A stretch of DNA of 64,000 nt from an uncultured Christensenella sp. (GTDB taxonomy: Bacteria > Bacillota > Clostridia > Christensenellales > UBA1242), in the NCBI GenBank assembly GCA_910586385.1, contig CAJUGX010000004.1, positions 1-64,000 on the forward strand, read 5' to 3'. Shown in pieces: positions 7,325-15,543 of this stretch. The translations under genes were made by a program, and so were the position numbers. Position 1 is the first letter of the stretch. Each line of letters opens with the position of its first letter. The notes under the pieces were generated by a model. The model did not search any database and was not told where the DNA came from. It was given only the letters and a program-made list of their open reading frames with translations.

Positions 7325-10300
7325 GTGAAAAATATCGTTGTTGACGGAAACACCGCTGCCGCAATGGTCGCCTACAAACTTTCTGAGGTCATCCCAATCT
7401 ATCCTATCACACCATCTTCACCTATGGCTGAATATTGCGACGGAGAAGTCTCTGCCAATCACAAAAACATCTTTGGCGTTTTGCCAACTCTTGTTGAAAT
7501 GCAGTCAGAAGGCGGAGTCGCTGGCACTCTTCACGGAAGCCTTTGCAGTGGTGCAATGTCCACAACTTTCACTTCAAGTCAAGGTCTTCTTTTGATGATT
7601 CCAAATCTCTACAAACTTGCTGGAGAGCACCTTCCTTGCGTCATCCATGTTGCTGCAAGAGCAATTGCTGGACACGCACTTTCAATCTTTGGAGACCACA
7701 GTGACGTGATGGCAGTGAGACAAACTGGCGTCATTCTTTTGTCATCTTCATCCGTTCAACAAGCACATGACTTCTCGCTCATCGCCCATATTTTGACATA
7801 CAAAACAGGTCTTCCTGTTGTTCACTTTTTTGACGGATTCCGCACTTCACATGAGATTCAAAAAATCGAAGTGATTGAAGACGAGCAAATCAAAAAACTT
7901 CTTCCAATCAAAGAGATAGAAAAGTTTAGGGCGTCACGCATGACATCCGAAGCACCTTATCAAAAAGGGACCGCGCAAAACCCTGATGTCTTCTTCCAAA
8001 ATAAAGAACTTTCAAATCTTGACTATCAAAAGGTTTCTGCCGTTTTGGAAGGAATTTTGAAAGACTTCGAAAAAGTCACTGGTAGAAAATACGAGTCACT
8101 CCAACTTTTGGGTGCAAAAAATCCAAAAAATGTCATCATAAGCATGGGCTCTTCTTGCGAGACAATCCAAGAATATCTTCAAAACGAAAAACTCTCTGAC
8201 ACGGCACTTCTCAATTGCCACCTCTATCGTCCATTTGATTATGACGGACTCTCAAAAATCCTGCCACAGAGCGTTGAGAAAGTTATCGTGCTTGACAGAA
8301 CAAAGGAAAGTGGTGCAAGAGAGCCACTCTTCTTGGACGTTGCTTCTGCACTAAAGTCTCGCCCAAACATCAAGATTGTAGGCGGAAGATATGGACTTGG
8401 TGGAAAGGACTTCACCCCTGCAATGGTACAAGCAATCGTCAAAAATTTTGACAAAATGAAAGATGATTTTACAGTCGGAATCAACGATGATGTTTCTTTC
8501 ACATCGCTCAAAATCGAAGATTACAAATCAAAGAGCAAAGATTTTCAAATGAAGTTTTTTGGACTTGGCTCTGACGGGACTGTCTCTGCAAGCAAAAGCA
8601 CAATCAAAATTTTGGGGACAGAACTTGGTCAATTTGTTCAGGGTTATTTTGAGTATGACAGCAAGAAGAGTGGAAGTCTCACAAAGTCTCACCTTCGTGT
8701 CAGCGACACCCCAATCAAAAGTGCATATCTTGTCCATGAGGCAGACATCATCACAATAAGCAACTTCTCATTTGTGCATAAGTACAACTGTCTTGATGGG
8801 CTCAAACAAAACGGAAAGGTTTTGATCAATTCTATTTTCAGTGCTGACGAAATCGACAAGGTTTTGCCAGACATCTACAAAAAGCAACTCCAAGAGAAAA
8901 ACGCCCGCCTCTTTGTGGTGGACGGTTTCAAACTTGCAAAATCTGTCGGACTTGGAAACAAAATCAACATGGTTATGCAAACGGCACTCTTCAAAGTGTC
9001 TGAAATCATCAACTTCAAAACTGCAATAAGCGAGATTGAAAAATATATCAAAAAGACCTTTGCAAAGAAAGGTCAAGTAGTGATTGACAAAAACTTGAGA
9101 GTTTGCCAACTCACCTGTGAAAACATTGAAGAAGTTGATATATCAAAACTCGCACTCAAAAACATTGAGCTTTCTCAAAAATCAATTGATGACAATTTTT
9201 ATACAAACATAATGCGACCAATCGAAAAACTCGATGGTGACAATTTGCCAGTTTCTGCTTTTGACAAATGCGGAATCGTGCCACAAGGCACAGCCGAATT
9301 TGAAAAGCGAGGCATTGCAAACATGCTTCCAAAGTGGATACCTGCAAACTGCATACAATGCGGTCAGTGCATCCTTTCTTGCCCACACAACGCAATCAGG
9401 CCAATACTCACAAAGGCTGAGACGCCTGAAGAAATTGAATTTGCAAAAGCGTTTGGCATGAATGGTTATCTCTATCGTGTCCAAGTCAGCCCAGAAGACT
9501 GCACTGGATGCGGAAACTGTCAAACTGCCTGCATCGCCAAAAACAAAGCAATCGAGATGGTTATGGCGGACGAACTTCTTGAAAAAGAGAAGAAAAACTA
9601 TGCAGTCCTTTCAACAATCGAAAAAGAGACTGCCACCCCATTTTCGACAGACCTTCCAAAAGGACTTCAATTCAAGGATAGTTACTTTGGATACTCTGGT
9701 GCTTGTGCAGGATGCGGCGAAACGCCTTATATCAAACTTGCAACCATGCTGTTTGGGAAAGACATGGTGATTGCAAATGCAACTGGATGCTCAAGCATCT
9801 ATGGTGGATCATTCCCAAGTTGCCCATATCTCAAGGATGCTGATGGAAATGGTCCAGCGTGGGCAAACTCTCTCTTTGAAGACAACGCAGAGTTTGGACT
9901 TGGACTTAAACTTGGAAGCAAGTTCACCTCAAAGAAAAAAGAAAGCGTTTGGATAATCGGCGGTGATGGCTGGGCTTATGACATTGGTTATGGCGGACTC
10001 GACCACATCCTGAACGGAAACGAAAACGTCAATGTCCTCGTGCTTGACACAGAGGTTTATTCAAACACTGGCGGACAAGCGTCAAAGTCAACACCAAGAG
10101 GCGCAATGGTGAAATTTGCAAACTCTGGAAAAAAGACAAAGAAGAAAGATCTTGTCTCAATCGCAATCTCCTCAAAAAATTGTTATGTCGCACAAGTCAG
10201 TCTTGGCGCAAACATGATGCAATGTATCAAAGCGTTTAAGGAAGCGGAAAGTTTTGATGGCCCAAGCCTTATCGTCGCCTATGCCCCATGCGTAAACCAC

Positions 10301-10579
10301 GGCTTTGACATGACAACAACTCCAACCGAGATGAAAAAAGCAGTTGACTGCGGTTATTGGTCACTTCTCAGATACAACCCAACCACAAACAGTCTGAGCA
10401 TCGACAGCACTTCAGACTTTGACAAATACGAAGACTATTTGAATGGTGAGAGCAGATTCAGCGCAATCAAAGAGCTCAAAGCCGAAGAAGCAACTAAGCT
10501 TCTTGAAAAAAGCAAAGAGGACGCAAAAAATCGTATAAACACAATAAAAAGTTTTATAAAATCATCCGAAAACGCATAG
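7325..10579 (+). CDS. nifJ: Pyruvate:ferredoxin (flavodoxin) oxidoreductase, single-chain
   Basis: It oxidises pyruvate to acetyl-CoA and CO2 and reduces ferredoxin, the central step of clostridial fermentation. GTG at 7325 is the start, since AAGGAG sits 6 nt upstream and no ATG is suitable. Domain order: the thiamine-diphosphate pyrimidine-side domain (IPIYPITPSSPMAEY near residue 25), the transketolase-like and gamma domains, then two 4Fe-4S motifs at about 676-730 (CIQCGQCILSCP, CTGCGNCQTAC). The C-terminal TPP domain follows (CAGCGE near 792, GGDGWAYDIGYGG near 878, YSNTGGQASKSTPRG). At 1084 residues it is some 90-100 shorter than typical NifJ. All catalytic motifs are intact. Confidence 0.93.
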   Translation: MKNIVVDGNTAAAMVAYKLSEVIPIYPITPSSPMAEYCDGEVSANHKNIFGVLPTLVEMQSEGGVAGTLHGSLCSGAMSTTFTSSQGLLLMIPNLYKLAGEHLPCVIHVAARAIAGHALSIFGDHSDVMAVRQTGVILLSSSSVQQAHDFSLIAHILTYKTGLPVVHFFDGFRTSHEIQKIEVIEDEQIKKLLPIKEIEKFRASRMTSEAPYQKGTAQNPDVFFQNKELSNLDYQKVSAVLEGILKDFEKVTGRKYESLQLLGAKNPKNVIISMGSSCETIQEYLQNEKLSDTALLNCHLYRPFDYDGLSKILPQSVEKVIVLDRTKESGAREPLFLDVASALKSRPNIKIVGGRYGLGGKDFTPAMVQAIVKNFDKMKDDFTVGINDDVSFTSLKIEDYKSKSKDFQMKFFGLGSDGTVSASKSTIKILGTELGQFVQGYFEYDSKKSGSLTKSHLRVSDTPIKSAYLVHEADIITISNFSFVHKYNCLDGLKQNGKVLINSIFSADEIDKVLPDIYKKQLQEKNARLFVVDGFKLAKSVGLGNKINMVMQTALFKVSEIINFKTAISEIEKYIKKTFAKKGQVVIDKNLRVCQLTCENIEEVDISKLALKNIELSQKSIDDNFYTNIMRPIEKLDGDNLPVSAFDKCGIVPQGTAEFEKRGIANMLPKWIPANCIQCGQCILSCPHNAIRPILTKAETPEEIEFAKAFGMNGYLYRVQVSPEDCTGCGNCQTACIAKNKAIEMVMADELLEKEKKNYAVLSTIEKETATPFSTDLPKGLQFKDSYFGYSGACAGCGETPYIKLATMLFGKDMVIANATGCSSIYGGSFPSCPYLKDADGNGPAWANSLFEDNAEFGLGLKLGSKFTSKKKESVWIIGGDGWAYDIGYGGLDHILNGNENVNVLVLDTEVYSNTGGQASKSTPRGAMVKFANSGKKTKKKDLVSIAISSKNCYVAQVSLGANMMQCIKAFKEAESFDGPSLIVAYAPCVNHGFDMTTTPTEMKKAVDCGYWSLLRYNPTTNSLSIDSTSDFDKYEDYLNGESRFSAIKELKAEEATKLLEKSKEDAKNRINTIKSFIKSSENA

Positions 10580-10614
10580 AATAAAGTGTCAGAGCAGTTA
10601 AAACGCACAATTAT

Positions 10615-10643
10615 TTGACAAATTCGACAAATTTTCTTATTAT
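10615..10643 (+). promoter_or_regulatory. Promoter of the glycerophosphodiesterase gene
   Basis: -35 TTGACA (10615-10620), 17-nt spacer, -10 TATTAT (10638-10643). No clear terminator separates it from the PFOR stop. Confidence 0.7.
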
Positions 10644-10679
10644 TAAACAACAAAACAAATTTTTATGAGGAAGGCAAAA

Positions 10680-11408
10680 ATGGATTTATTTCAATCTTGG
10701 CTTGTTGAAACGCCTATCGCCCATCGTGGTTATCATTCAAAAAACATACCAGAGAATTCACTCTCTGCTTTTTCCAAAGCAATTGAAAAGGGATATGCTA
10801 TCGAACTTGATGTCAAAATGCTCGCCGATGGGACTTTGGTTGTTTTCCATGATGAGAGTTTGGCAAGGATGACTGGCAATGATGGTTATTTGAAATATCT
10901 CAACAAAGAAGACCTCAAGGCTCTCTACCTCAAAGGCTCAAAAGAGCACATTCCAACTCTTCAAGAAGTTTTGGATTTTGTTGACGGAAAAGTGCCACTT
11001 CTTATAGAAGTAAAACACTATTTCAAGCCAGGCAAATTTGAGCAGACACTTATCGAGATGCTCAAAAAGTATAAAGGCGAATTTGCCGTCCAATCATACA
11101 ACCCATATGTTTTGGGTTATATCAAAGAGCATGCCCCATCATTTATCAGAGGACAACTCTCTGGATACTACAAAGGCGAACCCCTTTCTTGGCTCAAGAA
11201 AGCACTTCTTGGCAGCATGAGATACAACAAGAAAGTGAGCGAACCACATTTCATCAACTATGATGCAGCATCTCTTCCAAACAGACATGTCAGAAGATAT
11301 AAAAAACTTCCTCTTATTGCAAATGTCGTAAGAAGCAAGGAAGAATATATGAGAGTTGTGAAATATTGCGACAATATCGTGTTTGAAAAATTTGACCCTG
11401 AAATCTAA
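10680..11408 (+). CDS. Glycerophosphodiester phosphodiesterase
   Basis: The enzyme hydrolyses glycerophosphodiesters from phospholipid turnover to glycerol-3-phosphate and an alcohol. ATG at 10680 is chosen because GAGGAAGG (10667-10674) lies just upstream; an in-frame ATG at 10665 would start inside that site. The 242-residue protein shows the GDPD active-site signature: AHRGYH near residue 14, then PENS, then ELDVKMLADGTLVVFHDE with the metal-binding Glu/Asp and catalytic His. There is no signal peptide or membrane segment, so it is cytoplasmic and of the UgpQ-like type. It converges with glmS over a shared terminator. Confidence 0.88.
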   Translation: MDLFQSWLVETPIAHRGYHSKNIPENSLSAFSKAIEKGYAIELDVKMLADGTLVVFHDESLARMTGNDGYLKYLNKEDLKALYLKGSKEHIPTLQEVLDFVDGKVPLLIEVKHYFKPGKFEQTLIEMLKKYKGEFAVQSYNPYVLGYIKEHAPSFIRGQLSGYYKGEPLSWLKKALLGSMRYNKKVSEPHFINYDAASLPNRHVRRYKKLPLIANVVRSKEEYMRVVKYCDNIVFEKFDPEI

Positions 11409-11412
11409 TGTC

Positions 11413-11448
11413 TAAAAAAACACCAAGCAAAATTGGTGTTTTCTTTTT
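11413..11448. terminator. Bidirectional terminator between glycerophosphodiesterase gene and glmS
   Basis: Arms ACACCAA (11420-11426) and TTGGTGT (11433-11439) have an A run before and a T run after. Confidence 0.75.
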
Positions 11449-11459
11449 TATATTTTCTG

Positions 11460-13205
11460 TCACTCAACCGTGACTGACTTTGCAAGATTTCTTGGTTTGT
11501 CTGGATCATACCCCTCAGCAAGAGCATAGGCAAGAGCGAGTTGTTGCAAAAATGCAATGCTTTCAATCGGCATAAACTCTTCATCAAAAGCAGTCAGATC
11601 AATCTTGTATTCAACATCGACATTGTGCTCAAACTGAGACAAAAGCAAAATCTTCCCACCACGCGCCTTGATTTCTTGGATGTTGTTTTCAATCTTTTCT
11701 CTCATTGATTTTTTTGTAGAAATCACAACAACCAAAGTCTTGTCATCAACAAGTGCGAGAGTGCCGTGCTTGAGTTCTCCAGCAGCAATACCGATGCAGT
11801 TTATGTAAGCAATTTCCTTAAGCTTCAATGCTCCCTCAAGACTGGTCACATAGTCCTGACCTCTGCCGACAAAAAAGATTTTTGAATAAGAAAAAATTTC
11901 TTTCAAAATCTCTTCTGGAAAAGGCTTGATTTGGAAACTAAGCACAAATCTTTTGAGCGTCTCTGAGAGGTCTTTCTCCGACATCAATCCAGCAAGGATA
12001 AGCATGGTGAAGACTTGTGCCACATAAGCCTTTGTTGATGCAACAGCAATCTCTTTGCCTGCAAAAGTTGGCAAGATAAAATCGGCCAAATTGTTCAGCG
12101 TGCAATAAGGCACATTTGTCACACACAACACCTTTGCACCTTTTTCTTTGACCATACTTGCACAAGCAATTGTGTCCGCAGTTTCACCACTTTGACTCAC
12201 AAAAACATAAAGGCATTTTTTGTTTATCTTTTGACTTCCATATCTAAATTCACTTGCCACCGAAACTTCACAATGCTTCTTGGCAAATCGCTGCAAATAT
12301 TCTGCCCCAAGGAGTGCGCTGTGATACGCAGTCCCACATGCAACAAAATGAAAATTGTGAAATTTTTTCAACTTTGATATTGTTTCATCAGAGACAACTT
12401 TTTCCGAAAAATACTTAAAACTCGTCCTTTTAAGCACGATAGGCTGTTCTGCGATTTCCTTTCTCATAAAACACTTTTCGTCCGGAAAATCCTCAAAAAA
12501 CGCTGTTTTTTCAAACATTTTTTGCTCTTTTTCAATCCCTGTGCAGTCAGCAGCAAAAAACTCAACTTTATTTTCGCTCAAAATTGCAAACTCATCATCC
12601 TCCAAAACGTAGAAAAAATCAAACTTATCTTCAAACGCAGAGATATCACTTGCCGCCATAATCTGTCCCTGCCTAATCGCCACATAAAGAGGACTTTTTC
12701 TTTTTGCACAATATATCTTTTTCTCATTTTCAAAAAGCACTGCAATCGCAAAACTCCCTTGCACTTTTTTCGATGCTGAAAGAAGTTTCTCAAGACTGCT
12801 TCCACTCTCTTTTGCAATCAAATTTGAAAATACCTCAGTGTCAGTCTGAGAGTGAAATTCCACCCCATCAAGTTGCTTTTTCAACTCTTCAAAGTTTTCG
12901 ATTATTCCATTATGTACAATTGCCACACTCCCATCAAAAGATAAATGTGGGTGAGAATTTTCTTTGCAAACTTTTCCATGCGTTGCCCAACGAGTATGCC
13001 CAATCACAACGTTAGAATTGTCATTGCCACACACTTTCTCTTCCAGTCTGTTTATCGTCCCAACACTTTTGATTGTCTCAATCTTTGCTTTTTTCAAAAG
13101 TGCAATTCCACTTGAATCATAACCTCTATACTCCAGCCTTTTGAGCCCCTTCAAAACATCTTCAATTTGATTTCCTTTGCCTATGCTGGCACAAATTCCA
13201 CACAT
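11460..13205 (-). CDS. glmS: Glutamine--fructose-6-phosphate aminotransferase (isomerizing)
   Basis: GlmS makes glucosamine-6-phosphate from fructose-6-phosphate and glutamine, the entry to peptidoglycan amino sugars. The ATG at 13205 gives MCGICAS, so that Cys2 becomes the N-terminal nucleophile of the class II amidotransferase domain after Met removal; TAGGAGAA lies upstream. GHTRWATHG and HNGIIENF confirm the glutaminase half. Two SIS domains follow, with SQSGETADT, SLEGALKLKEIAYI and the conserved C-terminus DPDKPRNLAKSVTVE. The length of 581 is near normal. No glmS ribozyme is recognisable upstream. A terminator hairpin ends only about 25 bp before the start. Confidence 0.96.
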   Translation of the reverse strand: MCGICASIGKGNQIEDVLKGLKRLEYRGYDSSGIALLKKAKIETIKSVGTINRLEEKVCGNDNSNVVIGHTRWATHGKVCKENSHPHLSFDGSVAIVHNGIIENFEELKKQLDGVEFHSQTDTEVFSNLIAKESGSSLEKLLSASKKVQGSFAIAVLFENEKKIYCAKRKSPLYVAIRQGQIMAASDISAFEDKFDFFYVLEDDEFAILSENKVEFFAADCTGIEKEQKMFEKTAFFEDFPDEKCFMRKEIAEQPIVLKRTSFKYFSEKVVSDETISKLKKFHNFHFVACGTAYHSALLGAEYLQRFAKKHCEVSVASEFRYGSQKINKKCLYVFVSQSGETADTIACASMVKEKGAKVLCVTNVPYCTLNNLADFILPTFAGKEIAVASTKAYVAQVFTMLILAGLMSEKDLSETLKRFVLSFQIKPFPEEILKEIFSYSKIFFVGRGQDYVTSLEGALKLKEIAYINCIGIAAGELKHGTLALVDDKTLVVVISTKKSMREKIENNIQEIKARGGKILLLSQFEHNVDVEYKIDLTAFDEEFMPIESIAFLQQLALAYALAEGYDPDKPRNLAKSVTVE

Positions 13206-13230
13206 AAAAATTCTCCTAAGATTTTTATAT

Positions 13231-13257
13231 GAAAAAAGGGATGGTATTGCCACCCCT
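13231..13257 (-). terminator. Terminator between rsmD and glmS
   Basis: On the minus strand AGGGGTGG-CAATA-CCATCCC is followed by six T. It presumably ends the rsmD transcript, or attenuates transcription into glmS. Confidence 0.75.
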
Positions 13258-13273
13258 AATCAAATTCAAAATG

Positions 13274-13801
13274 CTATTTGCATAGATATGTCAACATGAT
13301 TGTCCCATATCTTTTCTCGTCAAAAACGACAAAATCTTGATAGTCAAACTCATCCTCTTTTGCATGCTCGCAAACAATAATCCCATCGTCTGCCAAAAGC
13401 TTTTTCTCTGCAATTTTCTTGAGCACCACTTCATAAAGTCCGCTCTTGTATGGTGGATCAAGGATAATCAAATCAAATTGCTCTTGGCACTTTTCCAAAA
13501 ACATTACTGCATCCATTTTGAAAACCTTTTCGATTATTCCAAGACTTTTCAAATTGTCTTTTGTCATCTGGACACTTCTTGCATCTTTGTCGACAAAGAC
13601 AACCTTTTCTGCACCACGACTGACTGCTTCAATTCCCATCGCACCCGTTCCGCAAAAAAGATCCAACACCTTCTTGTCTGGCATAAAAAATTGCAACTTG
13701 TTGGAAAACGCTTGCCTAGCCTTGTCAACAGTTGGTCTTATGTGTTTGTATTTATTTTCAAGCAATCTTCTGCCATTAAACTTCCCTGAAACGACTTTCA
13801 T
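13274..13801 (-). CDS. rsmD: 16S rRNA (guanine-966-N2)-methyltransferase RsmD
   Basis: It methylates G966 of 16S rRNA in the 30S subunit using S-adenosylmethionine. The 175-residue length is typical. The N-terminal GKFNGRRLL and RPTVDKARQAFSN are RsmD hallmarks. The SAM-binding loop is LDLFCGTGAMGIEA, followed by the acidic VFVDKDA. The catalytic N6/N2-methyltransferase motif is DPPYKSG. It lies 48 bp downstream of alr and could share its transcript. Clostridia often pair rsmD with coaD; that gene is not seen here. Confidence 0.93.
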   Translation of the reverse strand: MKVVSGKFNGRRLLENKYKHIRPTVDKARQAFSNKLQFFMPDKKVLDLFCGTGAMGIEAVSRGAEKVVFVDKDARSVQMTKDNLKSLGIIEKVFKMDAVMFLEKCQEQFDLIILDPPYKSGLYEVVLKKIAEKKLLADDGIIVCEHAKEDEFDYQDFVVFDEKRYGTIMLTYLCK

Positions 13802-13849
13802 AAAATTATTTTATCATATTTGATATATATTTCAAATCATTTTAATCAA

Positions 13850-14848
13850 CTATTCAATTTTTGTCTTCCCCCGAAAGTTTGAAAATCCCGTCAGCACCTC
13901 ATAAGAAATCGTACCAAGTTTCTTGGCAAAAAGCCCTGCATCATCCATAACTGTGACCACATCACCCATTTTCACAGATTCGTCAATTTTTACAAAAAAA
14001 ACATCCATACAAACATTCCCAACAATTGGGTATTTTTTGCCATTTATCTGGACGCAGATTTTCCCACTCAATCTCCTTGAAAAACCATCTCCATAACCAA
14101 CCGGAACAACGGCAAACTTTCCATCAGTTTCGACATAATAGTCTCTCCCATATCCCACAAATTCACCAGCACTGGCATAAAAAGTTTTGCAAACATAGGA
14201 CTGGATTTTTAGCACAGGCTTCAACGCCTTGCTTCCATACCCATAAAGACCAATGCCAAGCCTCAGCATGTCATAGTCAAATGGATATTCAATCACCCCA
14301 CTTCCCCCAAGACAGATTGGCGGGTTTTGTGAAAGGCAATTTTTTATTTTCAAAAATCTTTGATAATTCTCTTGCGTCTGCCTTGGACTTGTTGTGTTTG
14401 AAAAATGTGTATAAATTGATTTCAGTTTGATTTCGTGCTCACTTAGAATATTGTCCAAGATTTTCATGTTGAGAGCGCTTCCCACCCCAAACCTATTCAT
14501 CCCACAATTGATTTTCAAATGACACTTATCTTTCACTCCAAAGTTGATTGCACTTTTCAAACCAACTTCATCATCAACCATAAACTCAATGTCATGCTTG
14601 CCACATTGCTTGAAATTTGTTACCTCCCCAACAACCAAAACAGGCAAGCTCGAAATGCGTCTCACTCTCAACGCCTCGTCAATGTTTGCTACACCGAAAT
14701 AATCCACACTGCCATCAAGCAGTTCAACCACTTCTTCAAGACCATGCCCATAAGCATTTGACTTGACCATGGCACATACTTTTTTCTTTTGAAATTGCTT
14801 TAAGTTTGAAAACAAATTTCCCAAACTCAATATCTTCTGATTTTCCAT
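13850..14848 (-). CDS. alr: Alanine racemase, compact form
   Basis: A PLP enzyme that converts L- to D-alanine for peptidoglycan. The PLP lysine lies in MVKSNAYGHG near residue 28. The C-terminal domain retains the catalytic-Tyr region (VGYGRDYYVE) and the NVCMDVFFV strand found in Alr. At 332 residues it is shorter than the usual 360-390, mainly through a reduced N-terminus and loops. No signal peptide. rsmD and glmS follow on the same strand, so this is a small cluster biased to cell-wall precursors and ribosome maturation. Confidence 0.92.
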   Translation of the reverse strand: MENQKILSLGNLFSNLKQFQKKKVCAMVKSNAYGHGLEEVVELLDGSVDYFGVANIDEALRVRRISSLPVLVVGEVTNFKQCGKHDIEFMVDDEVGLKSAINFGVKDKCHLKINCGMNRFGVGSALNMKILDNILSEHEIKLKSIYTHFSNTTSPRQTQENYQRFLKIKNCLSQNPPICLGGSGVIEYPFDYDMLRLGIGLYGYGSKALKPVLKIQSYVCKTFYASAGEFVGYGRDYYVETDGKFAVVPVGYGDGFSRRLSGKICVQINGKKYPIVGNVCMDVFFVKIDESVKMGDVVTVMDDAGLFAKKLGTISYEVLTGFSNFRGKTKIE

Positions 14849-14966
14849 ATTATCATATATAAGAAAAAAAATGCCAATGTCACAAAAATCGAAAATTCAA
14901 ACAAAAATGAAAAAACAGTAAACTGAAAAAACAATTTAATGTTAAAATTACAAAGGGAGTTTACAA

Positions 14967-15146
14967 ATGAAAAAAACAACAAGGTTTACGCTCAGGATAC
15001 CTGAGCAGTTGCAAGAGAAGATAAAATACACTGCAGATTTCAACTGCCGAAGCCAAAACAAAGAAGTGGAAATTGCAATCAAGAGATACATAAATGATTT
15101 TGAAAGACTTTATGGAACAATCGAAACAACCAAAAACAAAACCTAA
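14967..15146 (+). CDS. 59-residue ribbon-helix-helix (Arc/CopG-type) DNA-binding protein
   Basis: The ATG at 14967 has AAGGGAG 6 nt upstream. The product is 59 residues ending in TAA. KKTTRFTLRIPEQLQEKIKY is a beta-strand plus first helix of the ribbon-helix-helix fold, and RSQNKEVEIAIKRYINDFER fits the second helix of Arc-type repressors. Such proteins bind DNA as dimers. No adjacent toxin gene exists: the next feature downstream is the tRNA-Lys promoter, starting 28 bp after the stop. It is therefore more likely a stand-alone regulator than an antitoxin. Confidence 0.75.
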   Translation: MKKTTRFTLRIPEQLQEKIKYTADFNCRSQNKEVEIAIKRYINDFERLYGTIETTKNKT

Positions 15147-15173
15147 AATTTTGTCACAAATTAAACTTTTTGA

Positions 15174-15202
15174 TTGACAAGAGGACAAATGTGTTGTATA
15201 AT
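15174..15202 (+). promoter_or_regulatory. Consensus promoter of the tRNA-Lys unit
   Basis: Perfect TTGACA (15174-15179), 17-nt spacer, perfect TATAAT (15197-15202). Confidence 0.88.
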
Positions 15203-15229
15203 ACACATAGTTTTTCGTTGGAAGACATT

Positions 15230-15276
15230 TGTGGGTTGCTAGCTCAGTTGGTAGAGCATTCGACTCTTAATCGAAG
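15230..15276 (+). pseudogene. 5' half of tRNA-Lys (partial duplicate)
   Basis: 47 bases (15230-15276) are identical to 15389-15435, the 5' flank and first 44 nt of the intact tRNA-Lys downstream. The copy includes acceptor 5' strand, D arm and complete anticodon arm with CTT anticodon. The variable loop, T arm, acceptor 3' strand and CCA are missing, so it cannot be a normal tRNA. It is the first sequence transcribed from the consensus promoter. Confidence 0.85.
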
Positions 15277-15388
15277 CACGACGCGTAAAAAAAGTTGCCG
15301 GTGGCAAGTTTTTAGCCAAAGTGGCGAAGCAAACTGTGTTTGCAAGTGGAAGGGTTCCCTGGGCCCAACAAAAATTCAGGATAAATAA
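15277..15388 (+). other. Hairpin-rich segment joined to the half tRNA-Lys
   Basis: This segment replaces the tRNA 3' half. It contains consecutive potential hairpins: TTGCC-GGT-GGCAA (flanked by an A run and a matching T run), GCCA-AAG-TGGC, GCAAAC-TGT-GTTTGC, and a GC-rich AGGGTTCCCTGGGCCC stretch. No open reading frame with a ribosome-binding site is seen. It may be a spacer processed from the tRNA precursor, or a small structured RNA. Confidence 0.45.
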
Positions 15389-15391
15389 TGT

Positions 15392-15467
15392 GGGTTGCTA
15401 GCTCAGTTGGTAGAGCATTCGACTCTTAATCGAAGGGTCCAGGGTTCGAGCCCCTGGCAACCCACCA
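15392..15467 (+). tRNA. tRNA-Lys (anticodon CTT)
   Basis: A 76-nt cloverleaf with all arms intact: acceptor GGGTTGC/GCAACCC, D arm GCTC...GAGC, anticodon stem TTCGA/TCGAA with loop CTCTTAA (anticodon CTT, reads AAG), T arm CAGGG-TTCGAGC-CCCTG, discriminator A. The terminal CCA is encoded. It is transcribed from the promoter at 15174, behind the half copy. Confidence 0.96.
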
Positions 15468-15473
15468 CATCAA

Positions 15474-15500
15474 GGTTGTACGTTTCGTACAATCTTTTTT
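15474..15500 (+). terminator. Terminator of the tRNA-Lys unit
   Basis: GGTTGTACG-TTT-CGTACAATC followed by TTTTTT. Confidence 0.85.
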
Positions 15501-15503
15501 ATT

Positions 15504-15528
15504 AAAAAAAGAGGATTTCCCCTCTTTA
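15504..15528 (-). terminator. Terminator of the M1 peptidase gene
   Basis: AAAGAGG/CCTCTTT stem with a T run on the minus strand. It abuts the opposing tRNA terminator. Confidence 0.8.
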
Positions 15529-15543
15529 ATTTTTTCAAAAAAC

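Noticed and set aside
13205..13260. glmS ribozyme upstream of glmS
   Set aside because: Fewer than 70 bp between genes, occupied by a terminator; no ribozyme core motif.
14967..15146. Ribbon-helix-helix protein as an antitoxin
   Set aside because: No toxin ORF upstream or downstream; the next feature is a tRNA promoter.
15230..15467. Half tRNA-Lys as an attL/attR scar of an integrative element
   Set aside because: Integration normally duplicates the tRNA 3' end or the anticodon region only. Here the entire 5' half is duplicated, no integrase is nearby, and the interval is only 112 bp.
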